DNA of 64,000 nt from CAIXOA01 sp041653635 (GTDB lineage Archaea; Micrarchaeota; Micrarchaeia; Anstonellales; Bilamarchaeaceae), in the NCBI GenBank assembly GCA_041653635.1, contig JBAZFC010000001.1:496001-560000 (forward strand), written 5' to 3'. Below the pieces are notes generated by a model that was given only the letters and a program-made list of their open reading frames with translations, was not told the origin of the DNA and did no database searches. This document shows positions 5,425 through 14,037 of this stretch, piece after piece (position 1 is the first letter of the stretch; every line of letters begins with the position of its first letter). A program made the position numbers and the translations under genes.

Positions 5425-8330
5425 GTGGATATTGCTGCAATCCATGTAGTGGATGGCTTGGCTAGTGCCCGCAAAGCTCCGCGGTAAGCTGCGATAAGTC
5501 CAGGGTAGGTGCACGCAACCTGTGATCCTGGAATTGAGCCGTGTACACCTCGGGCAACTGAGGCGTACAACAACCCCGGGAATTGAAATATCTTAGTACC
5601 GGGAGGAAGAGAAACCAATCGGGATCCGGTCAGTAAGGTGACTGAACGCCGGCCAGACCAAGCCGAATTCCTCACAGCAATGTGAGGTAGATGTGGCGGG
5701 GAGCATCCCCCGAGCGAGCAGAAGTCGGCTGGAAAGCCGCACCATAGCGGGTGACAGTCCCGTATGCGAAACTAAGGGGAGCGATCCAGAAAGAGTACCG
5801 TCCTCCGGATTGAGGGCGGGAATATGGGGCTACCAAGCTCCAAGTCTAAACATGTGGCGCTAGACCGATAGCGAATTAGTAACGCGAGTGAATGCTGAAA
5901 AGGACTCCGGAAGGAGAGTCAAAAGAACCTGAAACTACATGGAGACAGGCAGGCAAGGCATGAAAGGGTTCAGGTCCGCCGAAGTGAATTCCCGTAAGGG
6001 TTGGATCGAGGCGGATTAACCAGTGTCTTGTCTTTCTTCTCGAAGCAAGAGCCAGGGAGTTGAGATGTGTGGCGAAGCGAAAACTGAAGCGAAAGCGAGT
6101 GCCCGCAGGCAACCAGGGGCGACCTCGGAAACGGGGTTCAGTCACCCATCTCAGACCTGAAGTCGAGTGATCTACACCCGGGCAGGGCGAAGCCAGCTTG
6201 ATCGCTGGTGGAGGCCCGAAACCACAGATGGTATATCCTCTTGGGTGACCTGGGCGTAGGGGTGATAGTCCAGTCGAACTCGGCAATAGCGGGTTCCCTC
6301 CGAAATGTCTCTCAGGACAGCGTCGCTGGAGGACGGTGATGGGGTAGAGCACTGAATGGAAAGAGCGGCTCCGAAAGGAGTCACTTTCCTATCAAACTCC
6401 GAATCCATCCCCTCCGTAGAAGGCGGCAGTCGGGTTTCACAGGGTAAGCCGGTGAGCCCTTTCGGGAACGACCGTACGTGGGGTTAAGGGCCCTAAGTTC
6501 TAGCTAAGTGTCAATCTTAAAGGCGTCTCTATCCTTAGACAGCTGGAAGGTAGGCTTAGAAGCAGCCATCCTTCAAACAACGCGTAATAGCGGACCAGCC
6601 GAGGATGCGGATTCCGAAAATATACGGGGCTAAGCTAGATCCCGATACCCCACCCAAGCCACAAGCTTGTGGAGTAGGGGGGCGACCGGGTTGGGTAGAA
6701 GCGGGTGCGTAAGCTCCCGTGGACCGATCTGGTATGAATATCCTGGCGCTAGTAGCAGCATATCTAGGTGAGAATCCTAGACACCTGATAGGGCACGGAT
6801 TCCTCAGCCATGTTTGTCAGCTGAGGGTTAGGCGATCCTAAGTGCATAGGCAATTCCGAATGCACGAAAGGGAAACGGGTCAATATTCCCGTCCCGCGGA
6901 AGTAGACGCGGCAACGCAAGTTCTGTTCCTGACATCCTGGGATAGGCCGAGCAGGGGAGACCCTGCTTAACAGCCATAAATCAATGGAGTCTTATCATGA
7001 GGAGAAGTTGATTAAAGGCTGGAATGGGAGCAATCTTCGGCTAATTCCTGGGATCCATGAAAAGGGAACGGTTCCGATCTTTCGCGCCCGTACCTAGAAC
7101 TAATACAGGTGCCCCTAGCTGAAAAGGCTCAGGTGTGTCAGGATAACCCAGGCAAGGGAACTCGGCAAAATGGTCCCGTAACTTCGGAAGAAGGGATGCC
7201 TGCCTCTGCGAAGAGGCAGGTGGCACAGACCAGGGGAGAGCGACTGTTTACCAAAAACACAGATCTCCGCAAAGTCGAGAGGCTTAGTATGGAGGTCGAC
7301 GCCTGCTCACTGCCAGCACCCGAACACCCCGTTCAAGGGGAAAAAGGACTGGTAAAGAGCGGGGGTAACTCTGACCCTCTTAAGGTAGCGTAATACCTCG
7401 CCGCTTAATTGGCGGCTTGCATGAATGGCGTAACGCCTCTCCCACTGTCCCTGCCTGGGACCTGGTGAAGTCACTTCCCGGTGAAGATGCCGGGGACTTC
7501 CAGAGGGAAACGAAGACCCCATGGAGCTTTACTATAGCCTGTTGTTGTGATATTGGTGCGGTTACCCAGTGTAAGTGGGAGCCGTCGAAGCCGTCCTTCC
7601 GGGGGCGGCTGAGGCAAAAGTGAAACACCACTTAATCGTTCTAATATTGCTTACCCGCAAGGGGACAGCATCAGGTGGATAGTTTGGCTGGGGCGGTACG
7701 CCTTCGATAGGAAAACAAAGGCGCCCAATGCTCTGCTCAGTCCGGTCAGAAATCGGATGTAGAGGGTTAAAGACAAATGCAGGGCTGACTGTATCTCTAA
7801 AAGCGTGGGATGCAGAGGCGAAAGCCGGGCTTAACGAACATTAATAACCTATTGGTGAGGTTTTAATCTGTCAGACAAGCTACCCTGGGGGTAACAGGCT
7901 CGTCGCGGGCGAGAGTACACATCGACCTCGCGGCTTGGTACATCGCTGTCGGCTTGGGACATCCTGGCTGTGTAGGAGCAGCCAAGGGTTGGGTTGTACA
8001 TCCATTAAAGTCCCACATGAGCTGGGTTCAGTACGTCGCGAGACAGTACGGTAGTATCTTCTGGAAGTGTCGCTTCTTGAGAGGAAGAGTCCCTGAGTAC
8101 GAGAGGAACGGGGACTCGGAGCCTCTGGTATACCAGTTGTGTCAATGCATTGCTGGGCAGCCACGCTCCACGCCGATAAGACCTGAAAGCATCTAAGGTC
8201 GAAGCGGCTCTCAAAACTAGGAAGCAAAGGCCGCCTGTAATAGACAGGTTTGATAGAACTGAGGTGTAAGGCCCTAGCTAACGCGAGGGTTTCAGCCTGC
8301 AGTCACTAAAGGCATATAAACAATATCCCC
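5425..8330 (+). rRNA. 23S ribosomal RNA
   Basis: Recognised from conserved blocks. These include the 5' region (GTAGTGGATGGCTTGGC, then GCTGCGATAAG), GTAACTCTGACCCTCTTAAG, the helix 74/PTC strand GAAGACCCCATGGAGC, GGGTAACAGG and the sarcin-ricin loop AGTACGAGAGGAACG near 8096. The ends are set by terminal helix 1: GGATATTG (5427-5434) pairs with CAATATCC (8321-8328). The length of about 2,906 nt is normal for archaea and leaves no room for a large intron. There is no 16S upstream (4-5 kb seen) and no 5S in the 140 bp before the next gene, so the gene is its own transcription unit. Several bases of the peptidyl-transferase ring differ from the usual ones; see findings. Open frames inside it are spurious. 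Confidence 0.97.
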
Positions 8331-8333
8331 ATT

Positions 8334-8358
8334 CTTGCTATCCTTTCATTTACTTATG
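8334..8358 (+). other. 23S processing stem, 3' strand
   Basis: CTTGCTATCCTTTC (8334-8347) and TACTTATG (8351-8358) are the partners of 5359-5381. The rest of the gap to 8470 holds T-rich stretches (TTTTTTTGCC near 8392) that probably end the rRNA transcript, and the promoter of the next gene (GTTTAAAAAGG, 8440-8450). No 5S rRNA is seen. Confidence 0.75.
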
Positions 8359-8470
8359 TTTAATTTCTTCTAGCGTGAGCACTATCCATTTTTTTGCCAT
8401 TTATCCCCTCTAATTCATGTTATAATCGGTGTATTGGTGTGTTTAAAAAGGTTTTGAACGTAATAATAGT

Positions 8471-9415
8471 ATGCAGGACATGCGTACTTTAGCATCGGCG
8501 CCGGTTGCACCCAGAAAGACAGCCTCCGGCTTCCAGGTCTCGTTGCGCAGGTTCAGGATGCATGATTACGATACTGTTGCGAAGCAGTGGAAGGAAGCTG
8601 GCGTGAAGTTCCGGCCCGAAGGAATTGACAGCCCGGAGCGCATTGCATTCCAGCTAAGGCATCCCAGTTCGCTGTATTTCGTTGCCGAAGCCGAAGGCAG
8701 GCCAGCAGGCGCAATATTCGCTACCCACGACGGCAGGAACGGCTGGATAAACCAGCTCGCGGTAAGCCCGGAATTCCAGAAGAAAGGCATAGGATCATTG
8801 CTGCTGCAGGAGGCTGAGGCACACATCTTCGGGATGGACGTTGGGATGGCATTCCTGCTTGCCGGCAAGGATTCTCCTTCGCTGGAATTTTTCAAAAAAT
8901 GCGGATATAGATTTTTCTTCCGCGGCACTGAAACGCAGAACCAGGTGATGTCGCGGATGCCTTTGCCTAGGCAGGCCCCCGTCCATCCGGAGATAATCGT
9001 GCGCAGGCTTCGCCCCTCAGATTACGATGCCGTGCTGCGCCTCTGGGATGGCGCAAAAATATTTTACGAGCAGGATTGTCGGGACAGCCGCAAGAGGTTT
9101 GCGGACCAGTGCAACTCGGATATGTGCGCCCATCTCGCTGCAGAACAGCGCGGCGAAATCGTCGGAGTTCTGTTCTCCGCGCACGACTGGAGGAAATTCT
9201 ACTCAGACCGGCTAGTCGTTGCGGAGAGCGCGAGGCGGCAGGGGATAGCCCTGCTCATGTTCGGTGAGGTGGAACGCCTTGCCTTGCGCCTCGGGCTTGA
9301 GATGGTCAGCTTCGTTTATGTGGAAAACAGCGCATCTACCGCCCTGCATCTTGGAATGGGATGCTCCCCAAGCCTTGAATACGAGCTGGGCGGCAAGAGG
9401 ACTCACAGTAAATGA
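8471..9415 (+). CDS. Tandem GNAT acetyltransferase
   Basis: 314 residues holding two GNAT domains in a row (about 22-165 and 174-305). The first has a good acetyl-CoA-binding motif A, INQLAVSPEFQKKGIGSLLL with QKKGIG at 103-108. It also has the C-terminal S-x-x-F-F-K-K-C-G-Y that packs on CoA. The second keeps the overall pattern (DRLVVAESARRQGIALLMF) but reads RRQGIA at 255-260, with Ala in place of the last Gly, so it may bind CoA poorly and act in substrate recognition. The acceptor, whether protein N-terminus, tRNA, polyamine or drug, cannot be told. TATA-like GTTTAAAAAGG sits about 26 bp before the ATG, so it is a single leaderless gene. Confidence 0.85.
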   Translation: MQDMRTLASAPVAPRKTASGFQVSLRRFRMHDYDTVAKQWKEAGVKFRPEGIDSPERIAFQLRHPSSLYFVAEAEGRPAGAIFATHDGRNGWINQLAVSPEFQKKGIGSLLLQEAEAHIFGMDVGMAFLLAGKDSPSLEFFKKCGYRFFFRGTETQNQVMSRMPLPRQAPVHPEIIVRRLRPSDYDAVLRLWDGAKIFYEQDCRDSRKRFADQCNSDMCAHLAAEQRGEIVGVLFSAHDWRKFYSDRLVVAESARRQGIALLMFGEVERLALRLGLEMVSFVYVENSASTALHLGMGCSPSLEYELGGKRTHSK

Positions 9416-9456
9416 ATGTTTTTATACTTTCTTGCACAATTAATGTGAGTGATTTC

Positions 9457-9741
9457 ATGGCCCTTGCTGTAGCCAAACCCCTCCGCCCGGAATTCAAACA
9501 CAGTGGCGAGAACAAGCAGATGAGCGGCATTCCTATCCGGGCAGTAGAACACATATTCCGCTTCCACCCTTGGAAGCGCAGCCAGAGCATGCTTCCCCCG
9601 ACGGGCGACGGGGAAGACCGGCAACTTGAGAAGGAGCTTGATTACTACCGGGACCTCTGGTGGGACCACGTAGATAAAACAAATGGTCTAAAGGGAAGGG
9701 ACCCGCTCCAAGCCGGCATGGTCAGGGCAGGGAAAGATTAG
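9457..9741 (+). CDS. Small uncharacterised protein (94 residues)
   Basis: I start at the ATG at 9457 (MALAVAKPLRPEF); an ATG at 9412 overlaps the previous stop and lies upstream of the TATA-like TTTTTATAC (9419-9427), so it cannot be on the same transcript. The protein is soluble and charged, with a helical acidic segment in the C-terminal half (RQLEKELDYYRDLWWDHVDK) that is unusually rich in aromatic residues. The N-terminal half has basic and Pro residues (RFHPWKRSQSMLPP). No family is recognised and no motif suggests an enzyme. It stands alone between the GNAT gene and the lipoprotein pair, each with its own promoter. Confidence 0.6.
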   Translation: MALAVAKPLRPEFKHSGENKQMSGIPIRAVEHIFRFHPWKRSQSMLPPTGDGEDRQLEKELDYYRDLWWDHVDKTNGLKGRDPLQAGMVRAGKD

Positions 9742-9785
9742 AGCAAGCGCTATCCATTTATATTTTCACATCCAATCCCAGCCGT

Positions 9786-10856
9786 ATGAAATCCATATTA
9801 GCAATTTTTCTCGTCGCTATTCTTCTCTTCGGCTGCACACAGCCAAGTGGAGGGGCACAGGGCGGAGCAACGAGCACGCCCCCATCCAGCAGCCCCACTC
9901 CTCCGGCATCAGGCGGAGGCACGCAGGCAGGCACCGGCGGCACAAGCGCAACCCCCCCAGCGCCCCAATTCCTGAAGGGAGTTTCCCTCTCCCCACGGAG
10001 TTTCACTTCAGGGGATTTCGCAACCTTCTTCACCGAGGCGCAGGAAGCCGGAGGCGCAGTGATGTGGGCGGGCGACTGGAATGAGCTTTCCAACACCCAG
10101 GGCGGCGGCCCCGTGGTGGTCGCAACCCTTTCTTCTCAGTATGATTACGTCCCGGTGATAGAAGCGCAGTTCTTCACCCAATCCACCGGCCAACTCATAC
10201 GCCCTCTGGATGAGGCGAACAGGAAGGCATACAAGGATGCCGCGGTTGCCTTCGCGGAAAGGTACAAGCCGGAGTATCTCGGACTCGGAATAGAAGTGAA
10301 TATCCTTTATGAAAAATCCCCCTCGGATTTTGACTCATTCGTTTCATTATACGATGAAACATACGACGCGGTAAAGGCAGTCTCCCCAAACACGAAAATC
10401 TTCACGGTCTTCCAACTGGAAAGGATGAAGGGATTGCAGGGAGGGCTTTTCGGAGGCACCAATAATCCAGATAATTCGGAATGGGAACTCCTCTCCCGCT
10501 TCCCCAAGTCCGACCTTGCGGTTTTCACAACTTATCCAGACCTCATTTACAAGAGTCCGTCCGAAATCCCATCAGATTACTATTCCGAAATAGCCACGCA
10601 CACGGATAAGCCAATCGCCTTCACGGAAATCGGCTGGCACACCGCGGCAAGCCCCGCGGGCTGGGAGAGCAGCGAAGCGGAACAGGCGGAGTTTATCAGC
10701 AAGTTCTTTGAACTAACCTCTAGCCTCAACAAAGAGCTTGCAATCTGGAGCTTCATGTACGACCCGGACACCGTGGAGCCCTTCAACAGCATGGGCCTGC
10801 GCCGCAGCGACGGAACCGCCCGCCCCGCATGGGATGCATGGGTGCAGGCTGGCTAG
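9786..10856 (+). CDS. Lipoprotein with a clan GH-A-like TIM-barrel glycosidase domain
   Basis: 356 residues. The N-terminus is a lipoprotein signal with lipobox LFGC (Cys17), followed by a Gly/Ser/Thr/Pro linker to about residue 60. The rest reads as a retaining-glycosidase barrel of the GH53-like kind. It opens KGVSLSPRSF, has an acid/base Glu at the end of a strand (YLGLGIEVN, Glu170) and a nucleophile-like Glu in PIAFTEIGWH (Glu281), about 110 residues apart as in clan A. It would act outside the cell, tethered to the membrane, on envelope or environmental polysaccharide. TATA-like TTTATATT is centred 26 bp before the ATG. Its first 30 codons closely match those of the next gene. Confidence 0.75.
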   Translation: MKSILAIFLVAILLFGCTQPSGGAQGGATSTPPSSSPTPPASGGGTQAGTGGTSATPPAPQFLKGVSLSPRSFTSGDFATFFTEAQEAGGAVMWAGDWNELSNTQGGGPVVVATLSSQYDYVPVIEAQFFTQSTGQLIRPLDEANRKAYKDAAVAFAERYKPEYLGLGIEVNILYEKSPSDFDSFVSLYDETYDAVKAVSPNTKIFTVFQLERMKGLQGGLFGGTNNPDNSEWELLSRFPKSDLAVFTTYPDLIYKSPSEIPSDYYSEIATHTDKPIAFTEIGWHTAASPAGWESSEAEQAEFISKFFELTSSLNKELAIWSFMYDPDTVEPFNSMGLRRSDGTARPAWDAWVQAG

Positions 10857-10905
10857 GGTGCACTCTTTTATATTTTCCCCTTGATTTCCCAAGCGGTGTA
10901 AAAAG

Positions 10906-11658
10906 ATGAAATCCATATTAGCGGTATTGCTTGTGGCAATCCTCCTATTTGGCTGTGCGCAGCAAGGGGGAGGGACGCAGGCGGGAGCGGGCGCAGCTGC
11001 GGGTGCAGGCGCTGGAACCGGCGGGACCGGGGCAGGAGCCACTGCGGGTGCGTCTGCCGAAGCAGGTGCAACGGGCGGAACAACCGGCGCCACTGCCGGA
11101 GCCTCAGTCGGCGTTGAAGCCGGCACGGGAACGCAGGGCGGAGCCGGCACGGAAACCGGAGGAACAGCTGGCGCGAGCGGCGTGACCATGGACACATGGA
11201 GCATGGAAACCCTTGCGGCTATGGGAACCCCGGTGCACTGCACTGTGACCTACACGGGAACCATGACAGGCAACTACGACATCTATGTCCTCGGGCAGAA
11301 GAGCGCAATGACCGGCACGTTTGTCACCGCAGCCGGCACCCAGCAGGAGCTCAGCTACATATTCAAGGACAACAAGATATACATGTCCGGCGCGCTGTAC
11401 GCAGGCATGCCCGGCTTTGAGGGATGCGACTGGATTAGCCGCCCCATAGACGCAACGGCAACAGCGACCGAGCAGGGCTCGGTGAGCACGGAAACCCTGC
11501 CCGCATCGTTTGAATGCGTGCCTGAGGTTTTCGGGGAGGCGAAGTTCGCGACCGCAGGAACGGAATGTGACTACAATACTGCAATGGCCAGCATCTGCGA
11601 CCAGGTCCCTGCCGGGGATGCAAGAGACTCGTGCCTCAGCAGCTTGGGCATCCAGTAA
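10906..11658 (+). CDS. Lipoprotein with a long Gly/Ala/Thr linker and Cys-containing domain
   Basis: 250 residues. The signal is nearly identical to that of the preceding lipoprotein (MKSILAvLLVAILLFGC, Cys17), and the two genes begin with the same ATGAAATCCATATTAGC. Residues 21-93 are a low-complexity Gly/Ala/Thr/Glu linker, probably a flexible and perhaps glycosylated spacer. The folded part (about 95-250) starts HCTVTYTGTMTGNYDIYVLG, alternates beta strands and contains several Cys that could form disulfides (including GCDW, ECDY, ICDQ and SCLSS). I do not recognise the domain; it resembles in style small exported domains that bind ligands. GGTG lies 7 nt upstream of the ATG, with a TATA box at about 10867-10874. 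Confidence 0.7.
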   Translation: MKSILAVLLVAILLFGCAQQGGGTQAGAGAAAGAGAGTGGTGAGATAGASAEAGATGGTTGATAGASVGVEAGTGTQGGAGTETGGTAGASGVTMDTWSMETLAAMGTPVHCTVTYTGTMTGNYDIYVLGQKSAMTGTFVTAAGTQQELSYIFKDNKIYMSGALYAGMPGFEGCDWISRPIDATATATEQGSVSTETLPASFECVPEVFGEAKFATAGTECDYNTAMASICDQVPAGDARDSCLSSLGIQ

Positions 11659-11707
11659 TCCCTTCCTTTCTTATTCTTTTTTATTTACTCTATATTCAGT
11701 GGTATTG

Positions 11708-12199
11708 ATGCAGGAGAAGGACATAGGCAAGGTCATAGACAGCACGGTAAAGGACGGCGGCGTCCTCGCCCTGCTCTATTTCGATTTGCACGGAAACCAG
11801 AAGGACGCGCTCCAGAAGCTGGGCGTAGGCTTCGTCCAGAAAATCCTCCGGGAACCGGGGGTGAAATACGCCCAGGGCGAGATAGACGAGCCGGTGGAAA
11901 GGGACAAGATGTTCTCCACTTCCCTTGAGATAAAGGTGCTGACCGAGGACCTCATATCGCTCGCGCGCCTGTGTGCGACCTACAGCCCGTTCTCAATAGA
12001 GGTCCTGAAGCCCGGCGAATTCCTATTGGATATCTCCCAGCTGCACGAAATCCTCATGTTCCTCGGCGCGACCACGCACGATTACAAGAAATACATAATG
12101 GAGAAGGTCGCGACCGCGGAGGACCGCGAGAACTACAAGCGCACCCTCGAGCAGAGGGTGAAGATGGGCGAGAAGCTCATGAAAAAAGGGGCGGAATGA
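11708..12199 (+). CDS. Uncharacterised protein coupled to a KaiC-like ATPase
   Basis: 163 residues from the ATG at 11708; the frame is open further upstream, but that part overlaps the lipoprotein gene and lies before the TATA-like TTTTATTTAC (11678-11687), centred about 26 bp upstream. The sequence is soluble and alpha/beta (MQEKDIGKVIDSTVKDGGVL), with a charged C-terminal helix (DRENYKRTLEQRVKMGEKLM). Its stop overlaps the next start as TGATG, so the two are translationally coupled, and a partner or regulator role for the KaiC-like ATPase is likely. I cannot name the family. Confidence 0.65.
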   Translation: MQEKDIGKVIDSTVKDGGVLALLYFDLHGNQKDALQKLGVGFVQKILREPGVKYAQGEIDEPVERDKMFSTSLEIKVLTEDLISLARLCATYSPFSIEVLKPGEFLLDISQLHEILMFLGATTHDYKKYIMEKVATAEDRENYKRTLEQRVKMGEKLMKKGAE

Positions 12200-12888
12200 T
12201 GGCAAAGGAAGAACTCGTCAAGACGGGGGTTCCGGGGCTGGACAAGCTCCTTGGAGGGGGTTTGAACCCGGGCTCCATCGTCCTCGTCAGCGGGCCGACC
12301 GGCTCGGGCAAGAGCACGCTCGCGCTCCAATTCCTTGTGAAGGGGGCGCAGCTTTACAGCGAACCCGGCCTCTTCATAGTGATAGAAGAAACCCGCGACT
12401 CAACTTACAGGAACATGAGCTTCAAGGGCTGGAACCTCTCCGAGCTTGAGAACACCAAGCAACTAATCTTCCTTGATTACCCCCCCTACGAGGTGGACCA
12501 GTTCGTGAGCCAGAAGTCCGCGATAGGGGAGATAGTGGATTCAATGGGCGTTGAGCGCATGGTCGTGGACTCGTTCATGCCGGTCGCGCTCCTCTTCCCG
12601 ACCGACGATGAAAGGAAGAAGGGCTTCATCAGCGTAATCGAGAACATACGCAAGTGGAAGACCACCACGCTAATCGTTTCCGAAGAGGTGCCGGTCGCGG
12701 AGGGCGAGCCCCCCCGCACCCCCTATGGCATAGAGAACCTCGTTGACGGCTGGATACGCATGGACTACGTCTATGTGAAGGACAAGAGGCAGAGGCGCAT
12801 AGAAGTGGTGAAGATGAAGGGGAGGAAGCACCTCATGCAGCGCTTCCCGGTGGAATTGGGCGATAGCGGGGTTTCCGTAGAGGTGTAG
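12199..12888 (+). CDS. KaiC/RadA-superfamily ATPase (single domain)
   Basis: About 229 residues. It has the family opening TGVPGLDKLLGGGLNPGS, Walker A GPTGSGKST (about 32-40), the paired catalytic glutamates in FIVIEET, and a Walker B-like strand ending in MVVDSF. A KaiC-type C-terminal stretch follows (KMKGRKHLMQRFPVELGDSGVSV). In archaea single-domain KaiC-like ATPases serve in signalling, motility (FlaH/ArlH-like) or recombination mediation; the partner gene here gives no decision. I use the second ATG (12199), which overlaps the upstream stop as TGATG and has GGGGCGG at better spacing; 12196 is possible. A second paralog lies at 61596. Confidence 0.85.
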   Translation: MAKEELVKTGVPGLDKLLGGGLNPGSIVLVSGPTGSGKSTLALQFLVKGAQLYSEPGLFIVIEETRDSTYRNMSFKGWNLSELENTKQLIFLDYPPYEVDQFVSQKSAIGEIVDSMGVERMVVDSFMPVALLFPTDDERKKGFISVIENIRKWKTTTLIVSEEVPVAEGEPPRTPYGIENLVDGWIRMDYVYVKDKRQRRIEVVKMKGRKHLMQRFPVELGDSGVSVEV

Positions 12889-12890
12889 AT

Positions 12891-13175
12891 TTGGCAATCC
12901 GCGTGCGCCTCCTCGTGCACGGAAACGTGCAAGGCGTGAATTACCGCTGGCTCGTCCAGGGCGCGGCGAGATCCCTCGGCGTAAGGGGATGGGTGCACAA
13001 TTTGGACGGCGGAGACGTGGAAATCCTCTGCGAATGCGACACCGAAAAGGCATACCGCGAATTTTTGAAGAAGATAGAGATTAAGGACAGCCTGCGCAAG
13101 GTGGAAAAAATAGAAGTACTGGAATTCAGCAAAGACGCGGAGCCGGAGTTCAAATATTTCACCATTGGCTATTAG
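12891..13175 (+). CDS. acyP: Acylphosphatase
   Basis: 94 residues, the usual length. The signature VHGNVQGVNYRWLVQGAA supplies the phosphate-binding loop and catalytic Arg19; WVHNLDGGDVEIL supplies Asn37, the second catalytic residue. The enzyme hydrolyses carboxyl-phosphate bonds such as acetyl or carbamoyl phosphate. The start is a TTG at 12891 with GAGGTG 4-9 nt upstream, inside the last codons of the KaiC-like gene, so it is the third gene of that operon. A stand-alone acylphosphatase next to a carbamoyl-transferase-using cell may simply be repair of reactive acyl phosphates. Confidence 0.93.
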   Translation: MAIRVRLLVHGNVQGVNYRWLVQGAARSLGVRGWVHNLDGGDVEILCECDTEKAYREFLKKIEIKDSLRKVEKIEVLEFSKDAEPEFKYFTIGY

Positions 13176-13232
13176 CGCGCCTTCCCAAGCTCCGCCCATA
13201 ATCTTTTAACCCTAATTAGCAATAGTGACCCC

Positions 13233-14030
13233 ATGAGGGCGCTGCTTATCTCGCTCATGCTGGTGGTTTCTGTTTTTGCGGTCCAGATGCTGGACCCTTT
13301 GGTGCAGGACGTCCGTGACGGCGACACTGTGTATATCGGAGTGATGGGGCCGGGCCAGACGCTGCCCGTCACCTTCCACAACCAGGTCTATTCCGGCGGC
13401 GTACATGGGATAGGAGGCAATTACGACATCGTTACCGTGGATTCCGTCCCGTCCGGCTGGACCTTCAGCAACAGCCAGCTTTATGGCAACCCTCTCCAGA
13501 TAACCGTCACTTCCAGCCCTTCCGCCCGACAGGGCAAGTATGAAATCCCCATGACCATAAGGGACGAGGGCGACGGCGAGCGGCTCGGAAACGTTTCCAT
13601 AATCGCCCAGATAGAGATTAGCAACGACGTGATGGACATGCGCGTGGAGCCGCAGGAGCGCCGCGTGGGGCTGGGCCAGCCCGCTGTGTTTGACGTCACG
13701 ATAGACAACAAGGGCGTTGCCGGCGACCTGTTCGTGGTCTCGGCGGTGGGGGTGCCCAAGTGGTCCTTTGAAAAAACTGTCTATGTCTCCGGAGGGGGCA
13801 GCAAGAGAATCCTTTATGAGGTGGCGGGATTTGAGGAGGAGGAATACTCAGCCACAATCCTCGTGCAATCCGCCAACGCCCCCACGGTGAGGGAAGAGTC
13901 CTACATCCACGTCAGCACCGTTCCCGACGTCCTATCCGACTACAAGGCGGCAATGAACGGGGCGCTGCTGTTCCCGATATTTGAGCTCCCGCTCTACTCC
14001 ATCGCGGGGCTGCTCTCAAACCTCTGGTAG
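13233..14030 (+). CDS. Exported beta-sandwich protein (NEW3/CARDB-like)
   Basis: 265 residues beginning with a signal peptide (MRALLISLMLVVSVFAVQ). The body alternates short beta strands and glycines. Its second half (residues 130-225) resembles the NEW3/CARDB-type Ig-like repeat of archaeal surface proteins: VEPQERRVGLGQPAVFDVTI, then DLFVVSAVGVPKWSF. The C-terminus (ALLFPIFELPLYSIAGLL) is hydrophobic enough for an anchor. TATA-like TCTTTTAACC lies about 26 bp before the ATG. Seven bases separate it from the elp3 gene, so the two may be co-transcribed although their roles look unrelated. Confidence 0.65.
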   Translation: MRALLISLMLVVSVFAVQMLDPLVQDVRDGDTVYIGVMGPGQTLPVTFHNQVYSGGVHGIGGNYDIVTVDSVPSGWTFSNSQLYGNPLQITVTSSPSARQGKYEIPMTIRDEGDGERLGNVSIIAQIEISNDVMDMRVEPQERRVGLGQPAVFDVTIDNKGVAGDLFVVSAVGVPKWSFEKTVYVSGGGSKRILYEVAGFEEEEYSATILVQSANAPTVREESYIHVSTVPDVLSDYKAAMNGALLFPIFELPLYSIAGLLSNLW

Positions 14031-14037
14031 GTCCGGG

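Noticed and set aside
4847..5440. A 197-codon minus-strand frame running from the rRNA leader.
   Set aside because: It begins inside the 23S 5' end and crosses the rRNA promoter. Its composition is not protein-like, and a better small gene lies at 4864-4968 in another frame.
5425..8330. Several open frames of 60-160 codons on both strands inside this interval.
   Set aside because: They lie within the 23S rRNA, whose conserved structure explains the sequence.
10713..11243. Long Pro/Ala/Val-rich frames opposite the second lipoprotein.
   Set aside because: They are shadows of the Gly/Ala/Thr linker codons on the other strand, with no promoter or ribosome-binding site.
12771..13199. A 142-codon minus-strand frame across the acylphosphatase gene.
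   Set aside because: The sense strand encodes a complete acylphosphatase with catalytic residues; the antisense frame has no motif or promoter.
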